Shown here piece after piece: positions 10,921-25,000 of a DNA stretch of 64,000 nucleotides. The DNA is from Plazaster borealis (Eukaryota; Echinodermata; Asteroidea; Forcipulatida; Labidiasteridae), in assembly GCA_021014325.1 (NCBI GenBank), contig CM037462.1, positions 12,258,501 through 12,322,500 of the forward strand, given 5' to 3'. Made by a program: the position numbers and the translations under genes. Under the pieces are notes generated by a model. The model had not been told where the DNA came from. It did no database searches and worked only from the letters and a program-made list of their open reading frames with translations. Each line of letters begins with the position of its first letter. Position 1 is the stretch's first letter.

Positions 10921-11883
10921 GAACAGGATGGTTGTGTTATTTTGTTTTATCCGATCTGAGTAAGCTCACTCCCTATAGACCTTTATCATGCCGACACCTT
11001 TTGTCAAGTCCCCTGTATGCGATATATGTAAACTGATTCAAATCCAAATGGACCAGACAATTTGCCCTTCCAGCCTCACTTTGGTTACACTAATTTTAGA
11101 TGGAAGTAATACAAGATGGATGCCCTATGGTAAAGGTCTATCATAAATCAGCACATGTTTACAAAAGAGCCACCGGCTGATCTCAAAATTTGTTCACCTG
11201 CTATTTTTCATATTTTTCATAATTTCATAATGTAATGCACGAGGGTCACTATTGTGTTGTCACAACTCACATGGTCTATAGTTAGTACAATCCGAGTTAT
11301 TTATAAATGTTAAAGGTTCACAAGAAATTGTTTCAAAACAAACGTGCTGACCAACCTGCAGTATACTCGATCAATCAGAATGTGCAGCCATATTTTATGT
11401 TTATTACCGATAATTAATTTTGAGCATGGATTTTTGAGGTTGGGCGTGATTTTGGGGGCTAGAAAACGAAACAATTCTATTTTGGTTCAATCTCCTCACA
11501 TGAGCTCACTAATTAAGCCTATCCCATTATCAACAATCATACCGCCGTCGAGGTCGTTTGTATCCATGGTGCTTTACAATATCAGTATCGAGAAACAAGC
11601 CAAAACAGGCCAACGGGGTGAAATTTTAAAAATATTGTTTTTTACTTTTTGTAGGGCCTAAATGTTAATGCCAAAATATATCTCTTTTTATTTTATATAG
11701 GCAACTTCCTTCCTGATAAATAAAATCAAAAAGGGGTTAAAATTAGCATTAGAGAAAATGTGTCGATGTAGTTTCAATAAACAACTTTTTCTCAGTTTTC
11801 TCTCGCATCTCTTGGTGTTTCTTACTCTCACAACTTTTTAACCAAAGGTGGTATCAACATGGGGGGGGGGGGGGTTAACAGTA

Positions 11884-12260
11884 TTAAAGGAACTGAAAAC
11901 GTTTGGAAATTGTCAAAGACCAGTGTTCTCACTTGGTGTATCCCAACATTTTTTTATGCATACAATAACAGCAAGCCTGTGAAAAAGTTTGGGCTCAATT
12001 GGTCATCGAAGTTACAAGAAAATGATGAAAGAAAAAAACACCCTTGTTGTACAAATTTGTGTGCTTTCAGATAGGAATAAAAACTTCTTGCAAGAAGTTT
12101 TTATTATTCTAGTGAGAAATTACCTCTTTCTCAAAAACTACGTTACTTCAGAGGGAGTCGTTTCCTACAATGTTTTATACTATTAACAGCTCCGTTGCTT
12201 ATTACCAAGTGAGTTTTTATGCTAATATTTGTTTTGAGTCATTAGCAAACGTGTACTTAA
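11884..12260 (+). mobile_element. TTAA-flanked MITE, family A
   Basis: TTAA at 11884-11887 and 12257-12260. Full internal order of family A, including the central CTTGCAAGAAG palindrome. The right terminus is eroded (GTGTACTTAA). A run of G precedes it at about 11863. Confidence 0.85.
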
Positions 12261-12531
12261 AGCATATAGATTACATGCTCTTTTCAAAGGTATAACAAAA
12301 TGAAAAATGACCTGGTTCGACAAACGACTCATTTTGCTTGATCGCATCACGGTAATAAAATACTATTCAACGACATTTTAATAAAAGAGTTAATTACAGT
12401 AAAAAGGTTGTCTTTTGTGTTTGGACTTAATATTTTAATACCAAATAGTAATATATTTCCAAATACAATATCCATATTAAAACAAAAATTTACCGACCCA
12501 TACCTTTTGAGGACCCTTTATGAAAAAATCA

Positions 12532-12645
12532 CGGATTACTAATTTGCCCGGGCAATTTACTATAATTAATTAGCCTGGGCGATTTACTATATTTTAGCCC
12601 GAGCGATTTACTATTTCACCCGGGCGAAATTCAAAACAGGTAATC
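12532..12645. repeat. CCCGGGC-rich short inverted/tandem repeat upstream of FKTN
   Basis: Four CCCGGGC-like palindromes spaced about 30 bp, three followed by ATTTACTAT, bracketed by GGATTAC and GTAATCC. It lies 280 bases upstream of the FKTN start. It may be a MITE remnant; a promoter role is not shown. Confidence 0.5.
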
Positions 12646-12925
12646 CGGAATGTGTTATTTATTTATTTATTTTTTTTATTATTTAAGCCATGTCGGTTGT
12701 TTTCGTCTGAATAACTAAAACAAAAACGCACACAAAAAACCCAAAGCTATACGCTTTTTCAACCATTGAGGGGGCCAGAGCAAGTGCGTCTCAAACCTAG
12801 ACGTCTCGAGATGGTATTTAGACGTGTGTTTGCATTGAGTCATACTAAAAGAAGATGGCAGCTTCCCTACGACGAGTCGATAAAAACAAGTGCGGAGTAT
12901 CACAACCTCCAACTCGGCTAGGATA

Positions 12926-13051
12926 ATGCCTCGGGTTCTTGTAACCCGACGAAGTGTTCTAATTGCTCTGGTGATATTCAGTGTGATTTCTCTTGGCTTG
13001 CAAGTCTATCTGTTGGAATGGGCAGGAATAACAAGCCTCAGTAGGTTCTCG
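12926..13051 (+). CDS. FKTN: FKTN exon 1: signal anchor
   Basis: 42 codons, [20 protein letters not shown] onward, a single hydrophobic span after basic residues. Donor GTAAGG at 13052, phase 0. Confidence 0.88.
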
Positions 13052-16000
13052 GTAAGGATCAGTGGAGTGTTTGTCTTTTTAAAAATAAAAGTTACCCCTT
13101 TCTTATGCTACGTTCATAATGTTCAGAGGCTAGCCCACCTTGTTGAGCTGTAATGGCTCTCTTTTAATCGGTCTCATAACACTCACCATTACAATGAGAC
13201 CGATGTTAAAAGAGAGCCATTACAGCTCAACAAGGTGGGCTAATATTGGTCCTAATATTAGGCCTACTAGTACTACATGTACTAAGGCCACATAACAAAA
13301 ACAATTCAATTGTTGATCGTCCCTGCCCGCCTGACCCTACGCAACCCCCGACCCCTTTTTCATTTCATTTGTTTTTAACTCACAAAAACGGCCTTTTTAA
13401 TGATCTTTTCAGTCAAACTCGGCTCCGTTCTGCGCTGCACACACAGTTAGGTTTGAAAATATGTTTGAAGAAAGGTTATTCATGTTATTGTTGGAAAAAA
13501 CAAGAACAATTCTTCAAATAATACTAAGCCTTGGCCAGTTTTATGTAGGCTACACTGCGTTTTAGTTTTTTGAAAATGTTTACAGAAAATATCATGTAGG
13601 AGTTGGGGTTTTTAACAAAACAATTAAAAACATCAAAATCACACAAACCCCCTGTTTTATATTTATAATTATAGTGATTCTGATTGTGATATTTTCTTTA
13701 TAGTTCAGTTTATTTCATATTTTGCCATGTCAACAAAACTCTATAAAAAAACTTTTAAACGCCCTCCCTCCCCCAGCTCTAAATAAAAAGGACGCTCAAC
13801 AATTGTGTTTTTTATGTGGCCCTATGTATTTCATAAGTCCTCCTTGCTTTATGATTAAAGTCCAAGGCTAATGACAATTTTGAAAGAAAACCATAAAAAA
13901 TGGACCTGTGCAAAATCTGGCGGACTAGTGAATAGACCTACAGGAAGCTAACTGGTCCTGCTGACTAGTCACTGAAAAAGTTAAGGACAAACTCTGTCTG
14001 ATGTATAATAATCTTTATTTTAAATTTTTTTTCTGTATTCTTTAATCTTTAAAGGTATTGTACACGTTAGGTAATGACTCAAAACAAATATTAGCAGCAT
14101 ACAAACTTACTCGGTAACAAGCTGTTGATAGTATAAAACATTGTAGGAAACGACTCCCTCTGAAGTAACATAGTTTTTGAGAAAGAGGTAATTTGTCACT
14201 AAAATAATCAAAACTTCTTCCTATCTGAGAGCACACATTTGTACAACAAGGGTGTTTTTTCTTTCATCATTTTCTTGCAACGATGACCAATTGAGCCCAA
14301 ATTTTCACAGGCTTGTTATTTTATGCATATGTTGGGATACACCAAGTGAGAGCACTGGTCTTTGACAATTTCCAAACGTGTTCAGTGCCTTTAAAGTGGT
14401 AAACATAATTTGTATTAAAATTTGTATTATATTTCTACATTATCCTTTCTTTTCCTGTAGTTGGTGGCTCTTCTGCCGTTTGATTGGTCAATCTAATAAA
14501 TGATGAAAAATCACCTATTCGATTGAGATAAACTTTAATGTGTTTGCAATTGGCACTCCATATACTGTACAAGTAATCACCCGGCCCTTAAAGGTATCGT
14601 ACACGTTTGATAATGACTCAAAACAAATATTAGCATAAAACTTACTTGGTAACAAGCAATGGAGAGCTGTTGATAAAACATTGTAGGAAAAGACCAGTGT
14701 TCTCACTTTGTGTATCCCAACATATGCATAAAATAACAAACCTGTGAAAAATTGGGCTCAATTGGTCATCAAAGTTGCAAGAAAATGATGAAAGAAAAAA
14801 CACCCTTGTTGCACAAATTTGTGTTCTTTCAGATAGGAATAAAACTTCTTGCAGAAGTTTTTATTATTTTAGTGAGAAATTACCTCTTTCTCAAAAACTA
14901 TGTTACTTCAGAGGGAGTCATTTCCTACAATGTTTTATACTATCAACAGCTCTCTGTTGCTTGTTACCAAGTAAGTTTTTATGCTAATATTTGTTTTGAG
15001 TCATTACCAAACGTGTACAATACCTTTAACAGTGGTCCACTGGCATTGCCAAATGCAAGTTAAAACACCTGAGGACAATGGTCCGGCTGGCTAGTTCAGT
15101 GCTGAAAAGGATCACTATTTAACATAAAATATGGACTACTGAAAAAGCTGGGGGACCAGTGGCAGCAATGTAACTGGTCCCACTGACTAGTCACTTAAAA
15201 AAGTTAAGGACAAACCCTGTTGAGTGGCTCTATGAAATTTGGCCCTGGTGATAGTTCAGAGTGTGGAATTAGAGCTTCTGGTCAATCGAAAACATATGAC
15301 GTCAGGATATATCAAATCTGCCTGACTATAGTTTGTCAATGGCCTCTGTAAATTTGTTGTATCCGACTGCCACTTCATGACTTTATCTCCCTGGCTGGCT
15401 CGCTTGCCTGAACCATATTGATTACCCTCCCAAATCCTTCAATATATTCTTAGCAGAAATGAGGGATCAGAAGGACTGAGGGCTGTAGGCCCAACTGACA
15501 ATTGCTTATTACTGGGTTGGGCATTCCAATCTTATCCAAGTCCAAACATGTTGGTGTGAAGTGACATACATGTAGGAGAGGAGGATATTGGAGGATTGAA
15601 GTCCATAGAGTATTTAAAAAGGGTGTGTACAACGACTGAAAATATAAATGTTCACAGATTTGCACATAACTATGGTATAAAGATGGTCATTGTGAAAAAC
15701 ATCCCTTGAAATATTTTGGCTTGAAATGCTGTAGTTTTTCAGAAATGAGTAAAACAGTTAGTTTGATCTCGCGATTCAAAAACCTGATGTTTGAAAACAG
15801 TGAAAACATATTATTGGGTTTTTCACTGTTTTCTTGTGACTCCAATGACTGATTGGGCTAAAACTTTCACAGGTTTGTTATTTCATGGGTATGTTGGGTC
15901 ACAAAAAGTGTGGATACTGTTCTTCGACAATTACCAATGTTGTCCTTGTGAGATTTCAGGTATTTTGCCTTGGTGCCCTATTGAATTGCCCCAATGGAAA

Positions 16001-19000
16001 TTAAAAACTTCCCCCTGAACATTGATACTAACACTACAGTTAAAACGGCCTTGCCCTTCTGTAATGAACAAGGCATCAGGCCTGTATGGTTGCATGGACG
16101 CCGACTTCAGGAGAATAGGTTATCAGAGCTGCCAACACTCCCTGATTTTGCAGAAAGTTCCCTGAAAAACAATCAATCTTTCCATATTCTGATGAACAAA
16201 TTTGAAAATCTCCCTGATTATGGAAACTTTTCCCCTGTTATATTGAATGTAATTCTAAATCTCCCTGATTGTTGTACAAAATCTCCCCGATTGCAAGATG
16301 CATCTCGTTAGCAGCTCTGGGTTATAATAGCCTAGCGCTTGAATTGAAAGTCATTGGAATCAAGGCAGTTGCTATGGCAGGAGGGTCCTAAGCTAAAGAC
16401 CTAATGCCTTATGGTTTGTTTTATTCTGTTGATTGTGTAGTCTATTGATGATTATTGTTGTATTACTCTACAGAGTCTATATTCAACAGATGATGGGCAA
16501 CATAAACATAGAAGAGTGATTTCTCCATATGTAAGTTCCTTTAAGAGTATTTACAGTAAAAGATGCAATTTACCGTACAACCACTAGTACTAATACTACT
16601 ACACTAGTACTAATACTACTACACTAGTACTAATACTACTACACTAGTACTAACACTACTACACTAGTACTAATACTACTACACTAGTACTAACACTACT
16701 ACACTAGTACTAATACTACTACACTAGTACTAATACTACTACACTAGTACTAATACTACTACACTAGTACTAACACTACTACGCTAGTACTAATACTACT
16801 ACACTAGTACTAATACTACTACACTAGTACTAATAATACTACACTAGTACTAATACTACTACACTAGTACCAATACTACTACACTAGTACTAATACTACT
16901 ACACTAGTACTAATACAACTACACCAGTACTAATACTACTACACTAGTACTTATCACTTAGTATTAATACTACTACACTAATACTAATACTATTGCACTA
17001 ATACTACTACACTTAATACTAATACTACTGCACTAGTACTAATACTACACTAGTACTAATCACTAAAACTAATAATACTACACTAATAGTAATACTACTA
17101 CACTAATACTACTACACTTGGTACTAATGCTACTACACTTTAGTAGTAATGCTACTACACTAGTACTAATACTACAACACTAGTACTATTACTACTACTA
17201 ATCATAGCCATTTATTACGACTATTACCCCTATTCATCTGTTGGCATTAAGCATTTTTGAAACTATCTCAACTCCTTTGGAGTATGCAGCACCAGCAGCC
17301 AAATGGGCACACAGATTACTAATAATTTACATTAACAGCCTCTACACTTCAGGTACAATTATGTACCTGTTCACTACTTGGGAATGAAAGCCAATTATAT
17401 AAAGGACATGAGATTCTATACCTCACTTCGATGACTTGACCATAAGAACTTGAGATTGTATGGCCACGACACACCAATAGATGATCATAGAAATTACCAT
17501 TACAGTGGCCAATCATGTACCTGTACAGCATAAAAATGTAGGTTGATGTTTCTGATTTAGCTTTAACAATAAAGATACATTGCCTAATGCAATACTTCAA
17601 ATGCAAATGTTTGTGTCATTATTTTTTATATATTTCTGGTAATGAAACCAGGGATGCCTCATAAGTGAACTTAATCACTGTAGCTCACAAGCCTGAGGAG
17701 ACCTGTAAACAAAGGTGCTTGCTATGTGAACCAGAAACACTGGGGTTAACCCCTACTCTTCCACGATAAGTGTTCTGGGTTCTTATACGCGCATTACCAA
17801 TCCTAGTGCACGGGACCTACAGCTTAATGCCCCATCTGAAGGACAAAGCAATTATGGTAAAGTATCTTGCCCAAGAACACAAGTGTCAAGACCGGGACTT
17901 GAACCCACACTCTGCTGATCAGAAACACCAGAGCTTGAGTCCGGTGCTCTTTACCTCTCGGCAACGACACACCAAACCCAAGAAAAATTTACAGATTAAA
18001 TTTGAAGTTGAATTATTGCTGTCAAATTATGAAAACAATTAGGGGATTGTTGGAAACATCTTATGATTTAATGTCTTTTGCTTCAATTGTGTTTTTCCAG
18101 AGGGCAACCAAACTGTTTGCCAATGCTGCGGCCAAGTATGACGTTCCTGTGTTCCTAATCGAGCCGGAATGTCTCGAAAACATTACTATGTACGTTGCTC
18201 TTCACAAAAACAATCAGAACTCTAGGAATTGCAACTACCTTTGTGGGAGTCGACTGGTGACGACGTTCGGGATTCTGGATGCAAGCCGGATATCTGATGT
18301 AAGTACATCAGGCAGTTCGAATTTGGGGGGGGGGGGGGAAATCTACAAGACTGCAGGGCTTGTATCTCAAAATGTTTACTAGACCAGAATTTTGCTTACA
18401 AGACCAGAAACAAAATGAGAACAAACTTCCTTACACCGGGACACTGTTGCATTTAACATGTTAATTGTTTTTTATTTGAACAAGCACTAAGGCATGTAAG
18501 GGAAGTTTCATCTCATTTTGTCTTTATTTGTATTAAGTATACTTCATCACTCAACAGAACTGAAAGACATTTAGGCCTATGGGACTCAAAGTCAACATTT
18601 GAACATAGTTAGTTTTTATTATTACACAGTGAGGTATTGTTACTCAATTGAAATAACACGAGACCGTTGGACTTGTCTAAGTCACAGGTTTACTGGCCCA
18701 ACACTAAAATCACTGGCCTCGGGCCTGTGGTCCACTGTAAAATTCGAGCCCTGCATATGCAATGTCAAATCTTTTGTAATTAATAAATAATGAATCGGCT
18801 GAAAATGTGCAATCTCCATGAAAAGGTTTCCTTCCATTTAGCTGTGTACAAACTGTTCCTGCAGTAAGTCCAGGTTCTGTCAACCTTGTTCCCAGTGGTG
18901 TACGATTTTGCTGCGCTATTTTTTTCTGCAAATTTTTGCACCAATTAGTCCTGTGGTTGATCCATTCTGTGTTAGAGATGTACGCAGAGCGTGCTATCAA

Positions 19001-22000
19001 AACAGGCATCAACCATAAAGCAACTGGTCCCCTCTCATCCTTCTTTGATCTTGTGTCATGTCTAACTGTATGCAGTGTAGGGTGACCAAGTAAAAACATG
19101 ATTCATTTGAAGTGGATTGCGTCAAAAAACTTGCATTTTGACACGTGCGTACTAAGTGCCCTACAAGCGCTCGAAATTTGTAAACAATTATGCATGCAGC
19201 GCAGTCACTTTTTAAAAGCCAATCAACATTGTTTTTCAGTGCTTTCCTACCAGGGGTTAGTGACGCAAGGGATCGATTCGGCGCACTGCCCATGGTAGCG
19301 AGGCTTAGGCTCTGTGGCTCTTTGTTTTTGTTAACATGTGATGTCACAGGTTACATAGTCTACTGCACCGGACTCAAGCTCTGGTGTTTCTGTTCAGCAG
19401 AGTGTGGGTTCGAGTCCCGGTCGTGACACTTGTGTCCTTAAGCAAGACATTGCTTCGTCCTTCGGATGGGACGTAAAGCCATTGGTCCCGTGTGTTGTGT
19501 AATGCACGTAAAAGAACCCAGTGCACTTATCGAAAAGAGAAGGGGTTCGCCCCGTTGTTACTGGTTTGATCGGCAGCATATTGCGCCACAGCACCTTGTA
19601 AACCATTACATGGTACTATGTAAAGAAATTGGTCTCATACTTCAAAAACGTAGCTCTCCACAATACCTTGCAGGAAAATACTGAATGTTGAAGCACCTTG
19701 AGCGTCACTGAGTGACGGATATGAGCGCTATATAAGAAGCCACAATTATTATTAATTGCTGTACACAGTGATCATCATTCATTAAGTTTTTAGGTAAAAC
19801 CACAATAGTATCATTTTGTTGTTATTTACTTTTCATGCAGGACTTTCTTGACCATCTAGGTAGGATGATTGAAATCAAATGGACAATTTTCTACGGTCAG
19901 GACCCTCGCGTCGTCGAGACAGACACCCACAAACCGCCAGACATTCCGCTCCATTATATCTTTGAATACTCGGGCCAGTTTATTCATCTAGTCATATTCT
20001 ATGAGAGAAGCAGTAGTTATCTATGGCATGGAGCAGTTGAAGATGATCCACCGAGTACGAGGCGAAGACCGCCACGGTTGCCGTGCATGAAAGATATTGA
20101 GCTCAAGAGGTTAAAGTTCGGCGGAGTTTATGCAGGGGCCTACAACAAGTAAGTCCCAGTTTTTGTCTACTGTAGATATATTTTAAAACTAAATGGCGTG
20201 TCGTGGCCGAGCGGATAAGAGCACCGGACTCAAGCTCTGGTGTTTCTGATGAGCAGAGTGTGGGTTCGAGTCCCGGTCTTGACACTTGTGTTCTTGAGTA
20301 AGAAACTTAACCATTATTGCTGTGTCCTTCGAATGAGACAAAAAGCCGTAGGTCCAGTGTGTTGTGTAATGCACGTAAAAGAACCCAGTGCACTTATCGT
20401 AAAGAGAAGGTGATCGCCCCGGTGTTCCTGGTTTGACTAGCTGCATGTTAAAGGTCTCATAGTTCAAAAACACAGGAAAAATACTGAATGTTGGAGCGCC
20501 ATGAGCGTCACTGAGTGACGGATTTGAGCGCTATATAAGAAGCCACTAGTATAGAAGAAAGTGATTTAAACCCTCCTATACAGTAGGTACATACTCCGAG
20601 ATGCCTCAAAATCTTCAAAAGGCTATGCACACAACGGTGAAGTGGATCACATTCCTGTCATTGTATTTGTGCCTATGGTCAATCAGTGCCACAGGTTGCC
20701 ACTGCTGAAAATGACCAAGGTTGAGGACCTTATCTCTTCCAATAGTGGCCCAAATTCCATTGCGATTGAGCACAGTTTACCGATTCTCCATTTTACTCCT
20801 CTCATTGAAGCACTTTTGGCAGTGGCTCTACTTTCTACATTTGCATACATGTGTGTGCCTCCAGGGCTCGAATTTTACAATGGACCACAGGCCCGAGGCC
20901 AGTGATTTTAGCTTTAAAGGTATCGTATCCTATAGTGACCGGTTTTCGGGTGAACTATAGCTTTTTCTTTGAAAAAAAAAGAAAAAAAGATGCCATATAT
21001 CAACTGATGCCCTAATTGGCTTCCTTTGTTTATAAGAAGTATGCAAACATACATTAAAACTTGATAGACATTGAAACTATCACACCACGCACCGATCTTA
21101 GATGACTTCAATAGAGTCCCATTTGGTTTCAGTTTTACCTGTTTTCAAGGTAAACAAGAAAGTATGGTGTCCTGGTGAAGCCATACGTGGAAGAAACATC
21201 TGCAGTGACTACAAGTGTTCTGTGAGACTTTGTGTATGACTCTATAGCCAGCAGTTGTCTTCGTTTTATTCAAAATATTGTTTATTTAATTTTTAAAATT
21301 ACCATGGTAATTTGCAAAAACTTAAAAAAAAAAAAAAAAGTGTAAATAATTCTTGGCTTTCAAATCTGATTTTTATTTAGTTTTGTGTCGTGTTATGTTT
21401 CTTAACATTTATAAAAACGCATACAAATAAACAGTGATAATTGAATCAACAATCCGATGTTTAAATTTTGACATTAATAATAATAATGACATGAGGGTTA
21501 CAAAACAAAATTCTCCAGACTATTAGAAAATGATATAAGGCACATGGCTTCTTTAAGCCTCTGTAGTTTTCCCCCAGAATGCTCAGCAGAATGTTCAGCC
21601 ACATGATTTGATCATCGTGAATTGTGAATTGAAAAAGTGTTTGATGAAACTTTTTCAGTGGGCAATTTGTTTTTTTATGGTCCCGACAGTATGACATATT
21701 TTTGTACCTTGTAGAAATGCCTAAAATACCACAACTTTTTGCATTTACGAGTGCAGCTAACCAGTGGAGCCTTACATGTTTCTAAGTTTTGGTCGAAGGA
21801 GAGGAGACTCTTTGCTTGGCAAGTCAAACCACAAAAATTGTATCTAGGGACTGTTTATATCGCGCGCAGAGAGGTAAAAGATTTGCCCCGATTTCAGGGG
21901 CACCCCGAACACAGGACCTCCTACGATACACGTTTGGTAATTACTCAAAATATATATTAGCATAAAAACTGACTTGATAACGAGCAACAGAGAGCTGTTG

Positions 22001-25000
22001 ATAGTATAAAACATTGTGAGAAACGACTCCCTCTGAAGTAACGTAGTTTTTGAGAAAGAGGTAATTTCTCACTAAAATAATCAAAACTTCTTGCAGAAGT
22101 TTTTATTCCTATCTGAAAGCACACAAATTTGTACAACAAGGGTGTTTTTTCTTTCATCATTTTCTTGCAACTTCGATGACCAATTGAGCCCAAATTTTCA
22201 CAGGCTTGTTATTTTATGCATATGTTGGGATACACCAAATGAGAACACTGGTCTTTGACAATTACCAAACGTGTACGATGCCTTTAAGCCAGTAAACTCA
22301 GGACCAGACAATTCCAGCTGTCTTGTGGTTTTCAATTGAATAATAATACCTCTCTGTGTAATTATCTTAGACTAACGAAAAACAATGTTCGAATGTTGAC
22401 TTTGAGTCTGGTAATATCTTTCAATTCTGTTGAGTATCAAAGTTCACTTACCCATAAGACTGAAGTCTTCCCTTTGTGCATGGTCAAATAAAAAAATTAA
22501 CATGTTGAACAGCATGTATAAAGCTTTTTTTAATGAAGATTCTGGTCTTGTAAAATTAATTGTGGTCCAGTAAATATTTTGAGCTACATGTACAAGCCCT
22601 AGTGAAATTTTACCCCAAATTTCAAGCTCTGGCCTTAATATACCATGGTTGTGGCGTAGTGAGTTATGGGGTTGGTTGTCTCGAGAAACATAATGATAGT
22701 ATCAGGGTCTTAATTTATTCTGTCCATATGCAATCTTCACTCTTACCATAGTCCCTTTACCTCGGTTTGTGGTTCCAAAAAACAAGTTAAAAAGTATGAA
22801 CAGGCCATTTCAATGAAATAAATCAAATCCTGAATCTTCAAATTTATAGCCTGTTTTATTTTATATACAAAATTCCATAATAATATAATAACTAGTTTTA
22901 TATAAAGCTTTATCTACGGTCATCTCAAAGCGCTTATTATTATTTATTTCCAGACAGCTTTTTGAAGTTTTTGAGTTATGAAACTCATTACGTAACACCT
23001 TGTAGGGTCTACAAGGTGCTGCGGCGCATTCAGCAGCCACTGCCAGAAAAACAGCGCGACAAACCCCTTCTCTTAGCGATAAGTGTAATTGGGTTCTTTT
23101 ACGTGCATTACACAACACACAGGACCAAGGGCTTTACGTCCGATCCAAAGCAATAATGGTTCAAGGACACAATTAAGTGTTAAGACCGGGACTTGAACCC
23201 ACACTCTGCTTATCAGAAACACCAGAGCTTTGTCAAGAGTGCTTAACTCTTTCAGTGCCCGATTTTTTGTTCGCGTTTTGAATCTAAAATGCCCAGCTTT
23301 TTTAGGTTTTTTGAAACTCTGTAAAACAACATTTTCAAAAGTCTTTCTCATCAAACAAAATGTATCTTGCTGATTTGTGTTGCCTTGGTACATCCGAAAG
23401 TCAGTAGTATTTCTTGAGTGATAATGCCCTCTCATACTAACACGTACATGTATATATGGTCGTACATGTACGATTGATGACACTTTTTCAGTTACATAAA
23501 AAAGATCATAAATGTACGATAATGGCGCTTTCGGAATACATAAAATAGATCGTACATGTACGACCTTGGCACTGAAAGAGTTAACTGCCCGTCCAAGATA
23601 CACCATCACACAGCGGTTAACCTTTCACAAGATTTAAATATCTGGTAAACAGATTTTTGTCCGGATGTGAAGAAATAATTTCTTTTCACTGAGATAGTTA
23701 TCGCGACTCTGAAGTGATGAACTTCCCTTATCAAGGATAACAAAATAATTGGATTTCAATTCAACATGATAACTTTCCAGTGTCAAAATTGAGCATGGAT
23801 TGGGGTTATTTATTCATTTATTTATTTTGGTCTATAGGGGGCCTAACAAAAGTTTGAACTTCTTTAGCCAAGTGTAATCGCTTCTCGGCCTTTTGGCTAA
23901 GATCATGTGTAGTATCTGAATATTTACTCTTAAAAATGCCTCAGGGGAGCTTGTATTGTTTACTCTCAACTTAACTTTGGCGGTCAGGTTGGTGTAGTTG
24001 TTATCTTTCCTCTGGGACCCCTGTTTGAATCCCGCCGGGGGGCACCATGTGGATTGGGTTTTCTAATTACCTTAATTTTTTTCATGGAATAATTCTCTGG
24101 GGTTTTCCTCATACATCTAAAACTGAAACTTCCTTTTTTGTCTTCTCTCCATCAGGTTTTTTCTTGTATTTTTTATTAATATTTGATTGTTCAGCGCATT
24201 TGAACAAAATTATATTGGAATTTGCGCTATATAAATGAATAAATTATTGTTATTATTATCGGGTTGTTGCATTGTTTACTCTCAACCTTACTTTGGCAAT
24301 CAGGTTGGCGTGGTTGTTATCTTTCCTCACCTTCCACCTCTGGGACCCCTGTTTGAATCCTGCCGGGGGGGGGCACTATGTGGATTGGGTTTTCTAATTG
24401 CCTGTATTTTTTCATGGAATAATTCTCTGCGGTTTTCCTCACACATCTAAAAACTGAAACTTCCTTCTTTGTCTTCTCTCCCATGGGCTTGTTGGATAGT
24501 ATAGTAATTAAGCTTGTTTTTCTGAGAGTCCTTGGCTTCACAACCATATTAAAGGAAATTCAAACTTTGTCCATAGAAATCAGTGTCAGTTGCAGAGAAA
24601 AACTTACCATGAGGCCCTTTCATATGATTTGATTTTTGCTTTGTACACTACTTTATTAAAGGGCAAGGGAAATTTCAAAATCAATTTTGTGATGCACTCA
24701 TTTTCCAATAAATAGTGTCCTCATGTAAGTGGGGAAAAAATTACAAGTCTCTAACCTCACGTTAAAATGGTGTAACATGCCATTGTATTGGATCCAGTGC
24801 AAACTCTGTCAACATCCGTTGACATAATTCTGAGAAAAATAGGTCTTTACATTTTTGTACGGGGATGTTTTGGTTCATTCCTGACTTTTTCAGAGTGAAA
24901 TTTGAAACATAGCGTCATTGGCTTTCAACAACTAATGGGTCTTTGTTGGCAGTCAAAAGGTCAAATTCAAAGCAGTTTTGATTGAATATCATCGAAAGTT

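Larger units (their letters stand above)
7824..12925. other. Intergenic region between opsin and FKTN
   Basis: Apart from the elements listed separately, I see no conserved coding exon. A 79-codon ATG frame at 10136-10375 has no recognisable domain and no splice context. About 9600-10130 and 10921-11880 are unassigned AT-rich sequence. Confidence 0.6.
13052..16473 (+). other. FKTN intron 1
   Basis: Holds the 112-nt hairpin, family A MITEs (14049-14394 and composite 14588-15029), and a repeat pair around 13900-13995 and 15100-15215 sharing CTGACTAGTCACT and AAGTTAAGGACAAAC. A family-C-like MITE remnant lies at about 15610-15940. No other exon seen. Confidence 0.65.

Noticed and set aside
12890..12925. 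N-terminal extension of fukutin from 12890
   Set aside because: The codon at 12890 is GTG; the first in-frame ATG is 12926, with A at -3 and a stop upstream at 12881.
20193..20285. Functional tRNA-Leu gene
   Set aside because: The tRNA-like part has no complete acceptor stem and is always joined to the same SINE body and tail.
23073..23609. 178-aa minus-strand frame
   Set aside because: It crosses a SINE and a TTAA MITE inserted in it; the protein has no existence outside that junction.
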